From: Cladobotryum mycophilum
Taxonomy: Eukaryota > Ascomycota > Sordariomycetes > Hypocreales > Hypocreaceae
Direction of reading: 5' to 3'
Length of the DNA stretch: 64,000 nt
Assembly: GCA_036429605.1 (NCBI GenBank)
Contig: CM071591.1
Location: forward strand, 1,860,001-1,924,000
The position numbers and the translations under genes were made by a program. The notes beneath the pieces are model-generated. The model did no database searches and was not told the DNA's origin. It saw only the letters and a list, made by a program, of their open reading frames with translations. The number at the start of each line of letters is the position of its first letter. The stretch's first letter is position 1. Positions 47,001 through 57,748 of this stretch are shown piece by piece.

Positions 47001-47428
47001 TCAATTTTTCTTTCTCGGCCTTTGTGAGCACCTTTCCTGAGTTCTCATCGTCGTCGGCATCGTCATTGGCAGCGGGGGGGCTGTTTGCCCTTGGCGGCAT
47101 TACCTCCCTTGCCTCCCTTGCCTTTCTTTTGTGGTAAAGCGAATTCATCGTCATCCAAAGATGCTTCGACAGGTGCCTTGGTAGACAAGTCCTCGGCAGG
47201 TGGTGCAGGGGCTGATTCCGGTTCGTCATCGACAATGCCCTTCTTCTTACGCTTTTCCTTGTTTTTGCGCATGATGGCCATTAAGCCACCGCCGCCGGCG
47301 CCATCTTCTTCCTCGCCGTTCGCATCGTTAGCGGGCTCGGATGCGGGAGCTGCTGGAGCAATGCTCTCGCCCAGTTCGGCCTCCCAATCATCCTGAGCAT
47401 TCTTATTTCCCTTCTTCTTTGGCGCCAT
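44011..47428 (-). CDS. Translation initiation factor eIF5B (one homopolymer frameshift)
   Basis: Four exons (46966-47428, 46385-46909, 44353-46328, 44011-44257) give about 1069 residues once one base is removed. The N-terminal third is Lys/Glu-rich and low complexity, with a (PA)n run. The GTPase core has G1 GHVDTGKTKLLD, G2 region GGITQQIGATYF, G3 DTPGHESF and G4 NKID. Domains II-IV follow (VLEVKAIEGFGMTIDVILSN; GVSVQASTLGSLEALLDFL; IGVDVVEGQLKINTPIAAVK). The last exon restores the conserved end (SIERDHKQI...VSNEEWQLIIKLKPLFDI). eIF5B is the ribosome-joining GTPase. The frame is broken in exon 1 at the C-run read from 47080 to 47074 (seven C on the coding strand); six would join KGKQPP to AANDDADDDE. 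Because the gene is essential, this is almost certainly an assembly error. Confidence 0.94.
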
Positions 47429-48236
47429 CTTGACGGTATTTGCTAAGTTGACCAACTGAGCAGGTAGAGAGAATCGAAGAAAGGGAAGAATAAAAGGAAA
47501 TAGATAGTGGGAAATCTGCCGAGTTCAATTCAGCGGGATGAACAAGAAGGGGAAGAGAGAGAAAAAAGGAACCCTAACGTTGAAAGGGGTGAAAAAGGAA
47601 GAAGGGGAAGAGGAAAAAAAAATTGGTGATGGCCGCCGATTCCACACCAGCAGAGTCACTGCCTTTTGGCTTGTCCTTGTGGTGCGGTTCCCAACCTTGT
47701 GGAGGCGGCAGTGGTGGGTGGTGGGCAAGTGGGCTGGGCTTTTGCTATACTTGGGCTTAGGTATTATGTGACTTCAGTCTTGGGTCGGCGGGGCAAGCGA
47801 CTTCAAAACTGCTGCGGGGCACCACTGATTCACTAAAACTTGGGTATCGATAAGGATATTACGAATACTTACCTCCTCTAGTACCTTGAGTACTTACCAG
47901 AACGAGTCCTTTTACACCAAAATCAATACAAGAAAATGGCAAAATGTATTAATATAAAAGGTTCCTCATCCCAACACTCGCTTTTTCATAGATGATGAAA
48001 CTGGCATATTACGTATCTTCCCCACATTCAGTATGGCTCGGCTCGTCTTCCAATACCCCGTTATCTTAGTGCCCCGTAATACCTTTTCTATTTTTGCATG
48101 CCTCACAACTACCTAGTAGATAACTACACTCGTTGAGAATATACAAAAGTTCAACGCTTGTCCCATTTCCAAGTTCAATGCAATCCAAACCACTTTTATG
48201 CAACCCAATCATGATGACATATCGAACAGTGAACCC
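47429..48236. other. Intergenic, eIF5B promoter side
   Basis: This holds the eIF5B promoter and leader and the 3' flank of the MMS1/CPSF-A gene. It includes ACTACCTAGTAG near 48110-48121. An open frame on the + strand at 47538-47771 is purine-rich antisense of the eIF5B leader. Confidence 0.5.
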
Positions 48237-51200
48237 CTACATAATGGGGGCCACAAGAAAATCTAGGATTTTGTAACCCAATTCCAAGTATCCCTCTTGT
48301 CGCTCAGTAACATCCTTACTCCGGAAGTCTTCAGTGTAGCGGCCACCTTCTAACGAGTCGAGATATTTGCAAAAGAGAGCCGCACTAGGGCCAGTTCCAA
48401 TCAGTCTCTCCAAGGCTCGCAATGTAAGGCATCGTTTCAACAAATCTCCATCAATGTGCATGCTCTTAGGATGCGGTTGTGGTTCTAGATCTGTCATTTC
48501 CATATCGTTGTCGTCGTCGTCGTCGTCGTCATTCAATTGGTGATGAGCGAGTGGCGAAACGACAGTACTGCTCTGAGCCAACTTTTGAATCAAACTCAAA
48601 AGTCGCCAAAGATCCAGGCTCAATATAGTGAAGCGTTGCATTGAACCATCCATGGCCACTCCAATGATATCAGTACCATCAGCCGCGCTTGGCAGCGTAC
48701 CATAAGACTGTTGCGTAACGTCGAATTGCCATGGGGGTCTGATATGTGCCCTCGCAAACCTCCTCACAGAAAAGGGCAGTATGCCCTCAAACACCACCTC
48801 AAACTCTTTGTTGCGCTGCCCCCATGGGATCCAAATGCCAGCAACATAGCCTCTCTGGTCCGATAAAAGAGTTAGTGGCCACCGTCCAAGGTTATCCGTT
48901 GGGTCGCCAACATCAATCATATGAATAGTCCTCCGCGATACTCGATCTGTATGAATGAGTGTCATCTCCCCTATCTTCGCTCTGATGATCGATTACCTCC
49001 AGCGAGTGCATCGTTGTCAATGCAAAGACCTTTCCGTTTACCACTCTCAATGACGTCGCTGGGGAATCCAACTCAAATTCTTTCATCGGTTTCAATTTCT
49101 TCTCCGCCAAATCAAGAACATCCCAATGAAGGGTCCGATCAACGCAATAAAGGAGACCTTCCGCGTCACCCACTATAGAATAAATTGGCTTCCTAAGGTC
49201 TTTCTTGTAGCGGGTCCAGTATTTTATCTGCCTGCCATTTCGACGGCTATCCATCTTCTCCGTCGAGACGATAATGAGCTTGCCATCCTTCGTCGTCACT
49301 AGGATGAAGTAAAACGTTTTCCCGTCTTTGATATACTGCCATTCGTGTAACCCGTATATTCTATCGCCTGGGATGCCGAGGCCTGAGATGTAGTTATCTG
49401 GGGTCTTGTCCTTGTTGGTTGGCACCGAGATAATCGCACCCGTCTCGGGATCCACAAATGCAAGCGTTGGTCTGTCGCCGTCAAGGAGCGCAACCACTAA
49501 ACACTTCAACATTTGTGAGAAGATGATTCTGGTTGGCGTTCCGTACAATGGGATAGATCTAGGTACATGGCCCACCTGTGGGCCAATGTCAGCTAGAAGC
49601 AATTTCGATCCCGTCAATATCATGAGAGACATATACACAGCATCTCCAGATAAGCTGTGCGGAATCTGGAAAACAGAATGTATAGGAGGCGAGGGTAATG
49701 AGGCATCATTCGAATCTGTCGGCCAAATGAAATGCCTACTCAGGAACTTGCATTCCCGATGCGAAAAGCCGGTCATTAGGATCAAGTTGTTGTCGCAACA
49801 AGCGAGAACCGTAGGCATACCGTCAAATCGCCCAGAAGCTGGGAATACATCGACTCGTGCCACACCAACGACCTCAGTGGTCCATATTATTTGTTCATCG
49901 GATTCTTTAGAAATCCTAGCTGTAACAAGGCGGCCACATCGACTACCAAGAATAAGGTCGACCTCCTCTGGTGCTTGGCAGACAACAGAAATACTTGTAA
50001 GGGCTTCAAGGTTAGCAAGGCCCTCACCTCCTTCAGCGCCTATTGTACTTCAATCAGTGGCAGCTCCGAAAACGTGAATTTATGATCGAAGGTCTTCTGA
50101 CAAAGTAAATCCGATAAGTAGAAATTGAGAGTGAAGGCACTAACCGTGTTCGATTCCAACTGGTCGCTCAACAATGAGAGTTCCAGTTAGAGAGTATATA
50201 GATATCCAAGGAATACAATCATGCATTGAGGCGGCCACAATAAAGTGATTGGTGGAAACTGTGAAAATCGAGATGCAAGTCACCTCTCCTTTTGCATCCC
50301 AGCTACTTAAGTTGGAAAATTTGGCCCCCTCTGCTCGCATGACATGCAACCGCGACTGTTGCCCAGTGTGTGTAGAAAGGGTGACAATATTAGCTAAACA
50401 AAAGGCATTCTCGGCAGTAACACCAGCAACATCGAGAGCCTCTTCAAGAAAACACCTTGAGCTTTTCGAAGAATTAGCAATAGTATTCAAATTAAGATAA
50501 GACCTGTAATTGAACAAACCTCTCAGTCGATCCAATCAAGCTAATAGACGTCTCCGTTACTTGAATAATGGTCTCGGAGACTTGTATAGCATGCAGCGTG
50601 CGAGATGTGATATCAAATGGTGTGTTTTCGGAAGACAAAGGCTCAACATATCCAAGGTCCTCTGAGAATCGTAGTACTAGCGACGAATGGGGTAATGCCA
50701 ATAGGCCATATAAGCCTCTGCTACCTTGATGGTCTATTGTGAAAGCCCAAGCTTGCCTAACAGGTTCGCCGATTTCGATGTCTAGACCAATTCGAGCTTG
50801 AACACCCCACCTCCAATGCGTTATGTTGCCTTTTAACCCACGACCCGAGGCGCTGAAGATGCTATCAGGTTTGCGCAGGCTATTCGGTAGGCTTCTCTGT
50901 GTTGTTCGAATAGCTGGAACATCGGCAGCATTTGGACCCCAAGCCGAATGTTCATTTGTCGTCGTGATATCCACCACGGGGGACCAATTTGGCAGAATGC
51001 TAACTTGCTCAAGCTCTGAGCGCGGTGCCAGCTACATAGATTAACGTCAGCAAATCGAAATCTTGATAAAGCATAGGTTGTTATGTCTTACCTTCCATAT
51101 ACCACCTGGTCCAGAGTCTCCTCCAATGATGAGGACATCTGAAAATATGTCATATGCTGTGGTGAAGGCCGTATCAATATTGGTTTCAAGACACCCAACA

Positions 51201-52672
51201 TTCGTCACCGAAGGGAGCATCTCATTTGCGTCTATTTCAAGGTGAATAACGGCACCATCTTCGCGGGCCAGATATATAATATCAGTCTTCTCAAAATACT
51301 TTTTCCTTCGAAATGGTCTAGCCCAGGCGGTCCAGAGCGGCTCATGTGTCCCGTGATGAAGTTTTGTACAGGCCGGACTGTCGTTTGGTAGTAACTCGAA
51401 CTCTGGAGAACCAGAAAGAGCGTACTTGACAACACCAATAAAGTGGGAAGAAACTGCGAAAAATGCCGTCTTGAATCTAATGGGAATTAGTAACATGGGC
51501 ATCCTATGCTCTCTTGGAAGACGATGTCCGTTTTTTTCTTCAGCAAAAACTGCCTGTAGGTCATCACCGATTTCCCATTCGTACGTGATCATGCGTGAGA
51601 CCGGCGTGTCAGGGTTCCCTTCTTTTCGAATCACAATCATAATTAGAATTATGTGGTAGTCGTCCTCAAGGCGTGGGAAGAGGAACTCCAGCTTGTGGAT
51701 GACCCCTTGAATTGCCCGCACGCGGACAGATTTGACCGGGCGAAGAGACTCTTGGCGTACATATTGGTCGTTCAAGTTTGACAGAGCTTCGAGTTCGTAA
51801 ATGACTACAACGCCATCTGGAGAAGCAGCAGCGATATAGCGTGAGGTGGGATCGACGGCAAGATGATATCCTAGATATAGCAGGGCCGTTGGGCTTTCGT
51901 ATTTGGTGATAAAGAACTCGAGAGATGCGCCTGGTCGTTCTCTCACAAAAATAAAGAGAAGTTGGCCCGTTTCCAGCATAAGAACAAGTAACTGTGGGGG
52001 GAGGGTGCGAGTGCGGAGTTCCTCGTGGGTAGCGAGAAAGCCTGAATCAAAACCAGAAGGACTCTCTGATTTAATGGTGTTTCCAGGGCCATCGTCATCC
52101 AAGCCATGCTCTAAGGAATCGCCTAAAACAACCGCACTCCGAATTTTTGGGCCAAAGTCGCTTTTCCTCAGTATTTCATGGACTTGGCCATCTTTTTGGA
52201 GCTCACTTATCTGGACAGAGTGGTCCTAGGTAGTTGTTAGCGTGGAAAGCACCAGAGATCAGACAAAGACGAAGTGAGGATATGCATGATGATTAGAGCA
52301 TTGTGACTCTCTCGCAATGGCGTCAATGCAGATCAACATCAACTCCCAAGTGTCATCAACACCAGATTGCATTATGGATAACAAGGCTTTCGATTTGGAT
52401 CCGCGTTCAAAGATACCGCCCCCAAAGAAATCAGAATCACTTACCCCAATAAAAGCAATGTCATTATGCTCCTTGGATCGCAACCGGACTGGCAGTACCC
52501 AATGGACAATGGGACTCTCAACTATAGTTTGAGACAAAATTCCACAAACGGGCGGTTCAGGCAGAGGATCAGAAGCTGCTTGAGGTGCAGCGGATGCCTT
52601 TAGGGCGGCCTGGAGATTGACAGTCTCGGTGATCCACTCGCCATCCCTAAGAAAGCTTGTTTGGAATGCCAT
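48237..52672 (-). CDS. MMS1/CPSF-A (DDB1-superfamily) beta-propeller protein (one frameshift)
   Basis: Five exons (52265-52672, 51092-52225, 50520-51031, 50145-50455, 48237-50039) give about 1388 residues after removal of one base. It begins MAFQTSFLRDGEWITETVNL and contains many propeller-like blocks: PQLLVLMLETGQLLFIFV, YLGYHLAVDPTSRYIAAAS, PSVVNVGC-type segments, DVLIIGGDSGPGGIWK, TCISIFTVSTNHFIVAAS, DLILGSRCGRLVTARI. An MMS1-N-like region is followed by a CPSF-A-like C-terminus, but it lacks the N-terminal signatures I know for Rse1, Cft1 or DDB1. It matches the fungal group often labelled 'thermotolerance protein'. Relatives scaffold cullin-4 ligases or mRNA-processing complexes; its own role is unknown to me. 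The frame changes at the C-run 48968-48971 (four C; three would join HQSEDR to EMTLIHTD). Confidence 0.78.
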
Positions 52673-54625
52673 GCTGTCATCCTCACGACAGCATCAGAAG
52701 GGAGGAGGGCTCAGCTTCAACGTCGGGGACGCGGTCTTGATGCGGCTTAACAGCTCCCGTATCAGTCACACTAGTCGAGAATATGTAGATTAATCCAGTT
52801 TCCAGAAAGTTGAAGAAGCCAAAAGAGCATCTTTTTTTCTATCGTGAATTCAAATCAGGGGTGACTTGGTGCATAGCATCCAGCAACGTGAAAAGGCCGA
52901 CGGCGGTTGCTTCGTCGATGACGTGAAGCTGGGGACAGAGGACACCGGTGATGGTGATGTTGTTGCTTCCACAATGCCAGTATATAGTCCAAGTGTCGCG
53001 AGGTCCGTCGAGAAGGGAAATGTATCTTCCTCTTCAAACAAATGAATTTTACTGCCGAGGGTGTGAAAACTAGCATGCGCTTAGAGAGAGGGAAGAAAAT
53101 AAAATAAAAAGAGAGATGTGGGATCCTGCAGAAGAAAGAGAGAAGGTTGAGAGTGGCCGGCAGAAGCTGTCACGACAGCACAACTGGAGTTTCAGTGGGT
53201 TAGACCTTCATCCATCCATTTCTTACCTCGTTAGATGCACTAAATAGTTGAGGTGCAGCTAATAATTAATACCCGGAGGCCTGGAGCTGGTGGGTGATGG
53301 GGGTGATGGTGGGGGGCAATACATTGGAAGCCCAAGTTAGTGCCAAAGGCTGCCCATCCTTGGAAAACTGCAACACACTACCTGGGTAGTACCTAGGACC
53401 TATGGGGCTACCACTACGGAGGACAGAGTACCACTTAATACACAAAACAAACCCCCCCCCAAATCTTTAACCAGACAGGCATCCAGGATACAAAAGTTAA
53501 AGGCTCCCTTTTCCAACGTACGGAGTAGTATCTCTCTCTATGTGCTTGATATCCATCTAAATCTAGTCGCTTGACAAGGATACGTGGACAATTTTTTCCC
53601 CAAAGAACTGGAAAGCAGGTCCTCCGTAGATAGTAAGTACCTAGGTAGGTAGGTAGTAGAATTTTTCCCACTCAATTCCCCCAAGCCCTTGCAACACACC
53701 TCCAGCGTCGTCGGCTCATCCGAACTGGGGAGAAGTCTCTCTTTTACGATTGCCGACACTTGATATTCACTTTCTCCGTCAAAAGAAGTTGGCCAACCAA
53801 GAAGACAGCATGGCAAGCCACAACAGATAACATCTAAAGTAACTCGCTTTCGACCCCAAAAGCACGACTAGCTTGGTGGATTCACCGGTCAGTTGGTCAA
53901 GCCATCCGCCGATATCCAGGCCTTCTCCCGAAGCTAGAGGGGCCAAATAGGACCTCATTTACATGCAAGGTGAGGTGCCTGTTGCGTGTTGGCCAACGTC
54001 CTTCAAGGCAGTTCAACGAGTAGGCTTAAAGAGGCCGTCATCTCTATTTTTGAAAATCCTGTTCACCGGTGTCTTAGCAGAGTGGATTCATTTGGTTGAT
54101 TCTGTGGGAGTTGGTTGGGGCAGGGGCAGGGTTTGTACGCCCTTGAGGGGTTCTTTTGCAAGGCCAGATTCGTCTCCAAAAGTCTCTACCCAGATCCCTG
54201 TTGTCGTGAAATTTTAGCATCAAGCCCCGAGGCTTAAACTTTCCTCGAAGCGCTCGAAAGACAATTCTGGGTAAAATAAACCTTGGTTTGTCTTTTACCG
54301 TCATGACGGCGTCCATGGTTGGGCTAAATTCTTCGCGTTGTACTTGTATATGCGTATATAGTGGTACTACGAGCGCAACCGCCCAAGGCACGTCATGTGT
54401 CACACTTGGATGACTCGCTCAACAAGCAAAAGGTACAGTATTTGACAGACATGGCGTCTGGTGGGAGACTAAGGTGCACATGCTACCTAGGTAGGCACAG
54501 TTCATTGCAAATCACATCCCTCATTCTGTGTCCATTTAACCCGGACAGGCCGAACAGAGCTATTCCCCGCCGTGATGCTCCATACATCATGGCAGATCTA
54601 TACGCCATCTGTACTCTGGAACACA
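52673..54625. other. Intergenic, about 2 kb, upstream of the MMS1/CPSF-A gene
   Basis: No gene is convincing; open frames at 52850-53076 and 54074-54403 (minus) show no domain. It contains several dispersed-motif copies: near 53380-53396, 53638-53657 (GTAGGTAGGTAG extension) and CTACCTAGGTAG at about 54483-54494. A C9-type run lies near 53452. Confidence 0.45.
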
Positions 54626-54627
54626 TA

Positions 54628-54668
54628 GAGTCATTCCCCACTTAGCTGCCAACCCCCCACAACGGCGA
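54628..54668 (+). repeat. Left terminal inverted repeat of the Fot1-like element
   Basis: It is 41 bp and matches the right repeat at 39 of 41 positions. It starts immediately after a TA dinucleotide. Confidence 0.95.
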
Positions 54669-54737
54669 GCCACATCACGAACAACATCATTATTTCGAAC
54701 CGCGTTTTCGCAACGAATTTAAAATCAATTAAAATAA

Positions 54738-56344
54738 CTACAGTTGGAATTCGTACATCATGCTTTCTCGATTCATTCGTGCAATTTCTAGTGCATCCTC
54801 CGCCAACGTAGGGCCGTGTTCGGCTTCGTATTTGGCCGCGGCTTGCTTGGCTTCAAAGTGGGCTTTGGCAATTTCTGGTATGGTTGCAAAGGTCTCATTG
54901 GGGTCTTTTTCAACGGCCTTACGACCGGTGGGTTCCCTCGAGGCCAGCTGTGCCTCGAGGAAGTTCGTTCTTTGCGTCAACGCCGCGATCATAGTGTTCT
55001 TACGGTCCAGCTCCTTGCCGGCCTTCTTAGCTACAGTCCGGAGACTGTGTTCCACGCCGCAGAGATTTCTACGGACCAGATCAAGCTGTGAATTGACCTC
55101 TCTCATGCTCCTTGGTGTATACCAAAGGCAGTCCTTTTCCATTATGCTCTTTGGTTGCGGCGTTCTGGGTGGGCTTAGGGCTGGCGGCTGCTTGGCCCGG
55201 ACAACGGCCTCCAACACCCTCTCCACGTTTGTTGGATATATTCCTGCAGCTCGAAACGAGCTTTTTATATTCTCCTTGGTGAGGGCTTTTCTGCTGGCTA
55301 TTTCATAGGCTTGTATGAAGCGTTGTTTTTGAATTGGAGCTCTTGTGCTGAAGGACGCGAAGCCACGGGTCTGCTCGCGGAAGGCACGCTTGAGGGGCCC
55401 AAAAATGCCCACATCTAGGGGCTGCGTAACATGTGTGCTATGTGGAGGAAGGTAAAGAAGCTGTACCTTGTTGAGCCAAGCCGTATACATAAATTCGATC
55501 GTGAGGTGGGTTGAGGAGGCGTCGAGGACGAGGATCCGCCATAGAGACGGGTTTACCGGCTGCGTCTGCGGCAGGAAGACCCCCTCTAGCTATCTCTGTA
55601 GTATATCCCCGTTGGACCAGCCCGTAGCACTGCAGTCATACGCCCAGTCAGGGAATTTGTCAGGAAACCACTGTCCCTGAAGGTTGAGACCGGTCAAGAT
55701 AGCAAGGGGCTTGATTCTGCGGCCTGAGGCACTGATGCACTCAAGAACTGTTGCCCACTCGCGAGAATCGCTATCTGTAACTATAGAATACTTCGTCATC
55801 TTCGTCCCTACTACCTTCCCGGCCCTGGTTTCCCCCTCTGCCATTCCTGTCTCGTCACAATTGTAGATTCGGTCCGTTCCAACGCTCTTGGCCTTGATCT
55901 GCTCGTCAAGGCGGTCATAGAAGTCTCGGATCTTCTCTTCCGTGGTCTCGAGGGTTCTACTGGCCTCAATAGATCGTGATATCTTTGTTTTTATGTGGTC
56001 GTGCCGTTGAAGAAAGCGATCAACCCAGTTGAAGCCGATGACTTCGGTACTGTTGCCATGGGAGATAATAAGCTGTGTGAAGTCTTTGATCTGTCCCTTG
56101 CTAGGGGCCCTTCCAGCGCTTTCCTCAGCTAAAATCCACTCAATTAACAACTCTTCTTGTACGGGAGATAGCTTTCTCGTCTCTTCCTTGGCTTTTCTGC
56201 GGTTTTGGGCGCCGTGAAGTCGATTACGCAATGTAGAATGCGGAATGCTGAAGGTACGGCTTGCGCTTGCAATTGTAGCCCCCCTTTGACATGGGCAAGT
56301 GCATTTTTAATGTTTTCTTCTCTATCACGCTCTGGGAGTTCCAT
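54738..56344 (-). pseudogene. Transposase of the Fot1/pogo family, disrupted
   Basis: The reading starts at ATG 56344 (MELPERDREENIK) and spans about 535 codons, close to the usual size for Fot1 transposases. The parts in order are: a psq-type helix-turn-helix (ASASRTFSIPHSTLRNRLHG); a CENP-B-type DNA-binding region (SPVQEELLIEWILAEESAGR, GFNWVDRFLQRH); and a DDE domain with NCDETG, LVLDASSTH and PPHSTHVTQPLDVGIFGPLK holding the expected acidic residues. A coiled C-terminal region follows. Two breaks are visible. A frame change at the C-run 56279-56284 could be an assembly indel. An in-frame TAG at 55590-55592 stands where Trp-type W.LE.VFLPQTQP would be expected. A TGG-to-TAG change equals CpA-to-TpA on the other strand, the RIP signature. 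This copy should not make active enzyme. Confidence 0.9.
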
Positions 56345-56434
56345 TTTGAAAAGATTATCTTGATACGATAAGAATTGGTGGAGTTGTGCGGTATTTCCTA
56401 CGGAAGGCAGGCACACAAGATTCTGGTCATGACG

Positions 56435-56475
56435 TCGCCATTATGGGGGGTTGGCAGCTAAGTGGGGAATGACTC
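56435..56475 (-). repeat. Right terminal inverted repeat of the Fot1-like element
   Basis: It is 41 bp, the inverted partner of the left repeat, and is followed by TA at 56476-56477. Confidence 0.95.
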
Positions 56476-56477
56476 TA

Positions 56478-57748
56478 CCGGTGGAGCTTTAAAAGGAAGC
56501 CGGTGAGGAGGGTTCAAGCATGGCATCTAACATTGTGGTTTGTTTTTTGGGCTATTCTAGTCTCTGACTGCAACCTCCCCCTCCCCCACCCCCTTTCCAA
56601 CATGCCAATCTGTGGACAAGAGACGTTAGCTAGCAAAGATTCGGCAAGGCTTCAAGAGGTAGACTATGCTATTGCTTCTATTCCCGTCATCCCCACAAGC
56701 GGACCGAGCGTTTGAGGGACCCCAAAAGCTGAGGTGGCATGCAAGCACGACGCATGTGCATACATACATGGCTCGTAAAGTCAAGAATGGGGGATCCTCT
56801 TTGTGCAATGTTACTTGCTGCATCGGTACACAAAGCCCCCTCATCCATGTCGGCTGAATCGCAAGTGTCGTGGAAACAGTTCTTAGTACATCGGCCACAT
56901 CCGTATGACAAGCCAGCGGGCAAATGAAAACTACGAAGTAGACAGGACACACCAACCAACAAAATCTTCCGAATGGCATGCTTCCCTTTTAGCGTCCATT
57001 GTTTTGATTCTTGACATTTGCCCTGCCTGCAGAAAGACCCTTTGAACCGTTGAAGATGACATGTCATAAGCTCCAATCGAAGAGCCGCGCTCCACTCTGC
57101 CGTTCTCGATAATACCTATTTAGGTAATCATAATTTTCTGACATAGTTCTGCAGGTTCATGTATAGGACAAAGTCGATCAATCGTCGGGACGGAATGACT
57201 TGACAATTTCTCACAGTGAATTCCGTCACAGTTGCCGGTTACCAAGGGGACAAAGAGGAAGAACTATAGAATTATACTACAATACCACCCAGTGATGCAT
57301 CGATGTTGCAGTTCAAGTTGTCAATCAAGATGATCTCATTTTATATTGAGTTCAGCCGGATTTACCTGTGGGGGAATCTTTTAATTGTGACAAGGAAATA
57401 TTTCCATGACCTACAAGATAGATTAATAACAAATTCCAAATAGAAACTTTTCAATTCTTAAGCACTTTCCCTCACAATGAATTCTAAGACATGATATTGT
57501 GACGGTATCAACTGTTTCATCGCATGAATGTCACTGCTACCGGGTAGGTGATTTTCAGGGACTGATACCTAAACGAGAAGCTAGAGGTTCTGACGCATTT
57601 CTGCTCCACAATTAAGGCAGTTCCAGGCCAAGCACCTCGCCAACCTTCATCGCCAATCCATAGCCGTTAAACCTTCTTTTCACTGCGACGCAATAATGCC
57701 AGCCTACAAGGTCTGGACCCTGATCCAGCATCCCAAAGCTTCTAGCTC
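56478..57748. other. Intergenic, transposon to Gyp10-like gene
   Basis: Open frames on both strands at 56626-57076 overlap each other and show no recognisable domain. The stretch 57240-57520 is AT-rich. An ATG near 57696 opens a short out-of-frame leader frame before the Gyp10-like start. No other feature is seen. Confidence 0.45.

Larger units (their letters stand above)
54626..56477 (-). mobile_element. Fot1/pogo-type DNA transposon, complete with TIRs and TA target duplication
   Basis: The element proper is 54628-56475 (1848 bp). It has 41-bp terminal inverted repeats (54628-54668 and 56435-56475), identical except for two C/T differences, and both ends are flanked by TA (54626-54627 and 56476-56477). 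Repeats begin GAGTCATTCCCCACTTAGCT. It carries one transposase-derived gene on the minus strand. Size, TA target and TIR length match the Fot1 group of Tc1/mariner-pogo elements common in filamentous fungi. The two TIR differences are C-to-T type, and the coding region has one stop that fits the RIP mutation process. Confidence 0.95.

Noticed and set aside
54760..55308. 182-codon + strand open frame inside the transposon
   Set aside because: Antisense of the transposase C-terminal region; no domain of its own.
56626..57076. Possible second mobile-element fragment right of the Fot1-like element
   Set aside because: No terminal repeat, no transposase motif and conflicting frames on both strands.
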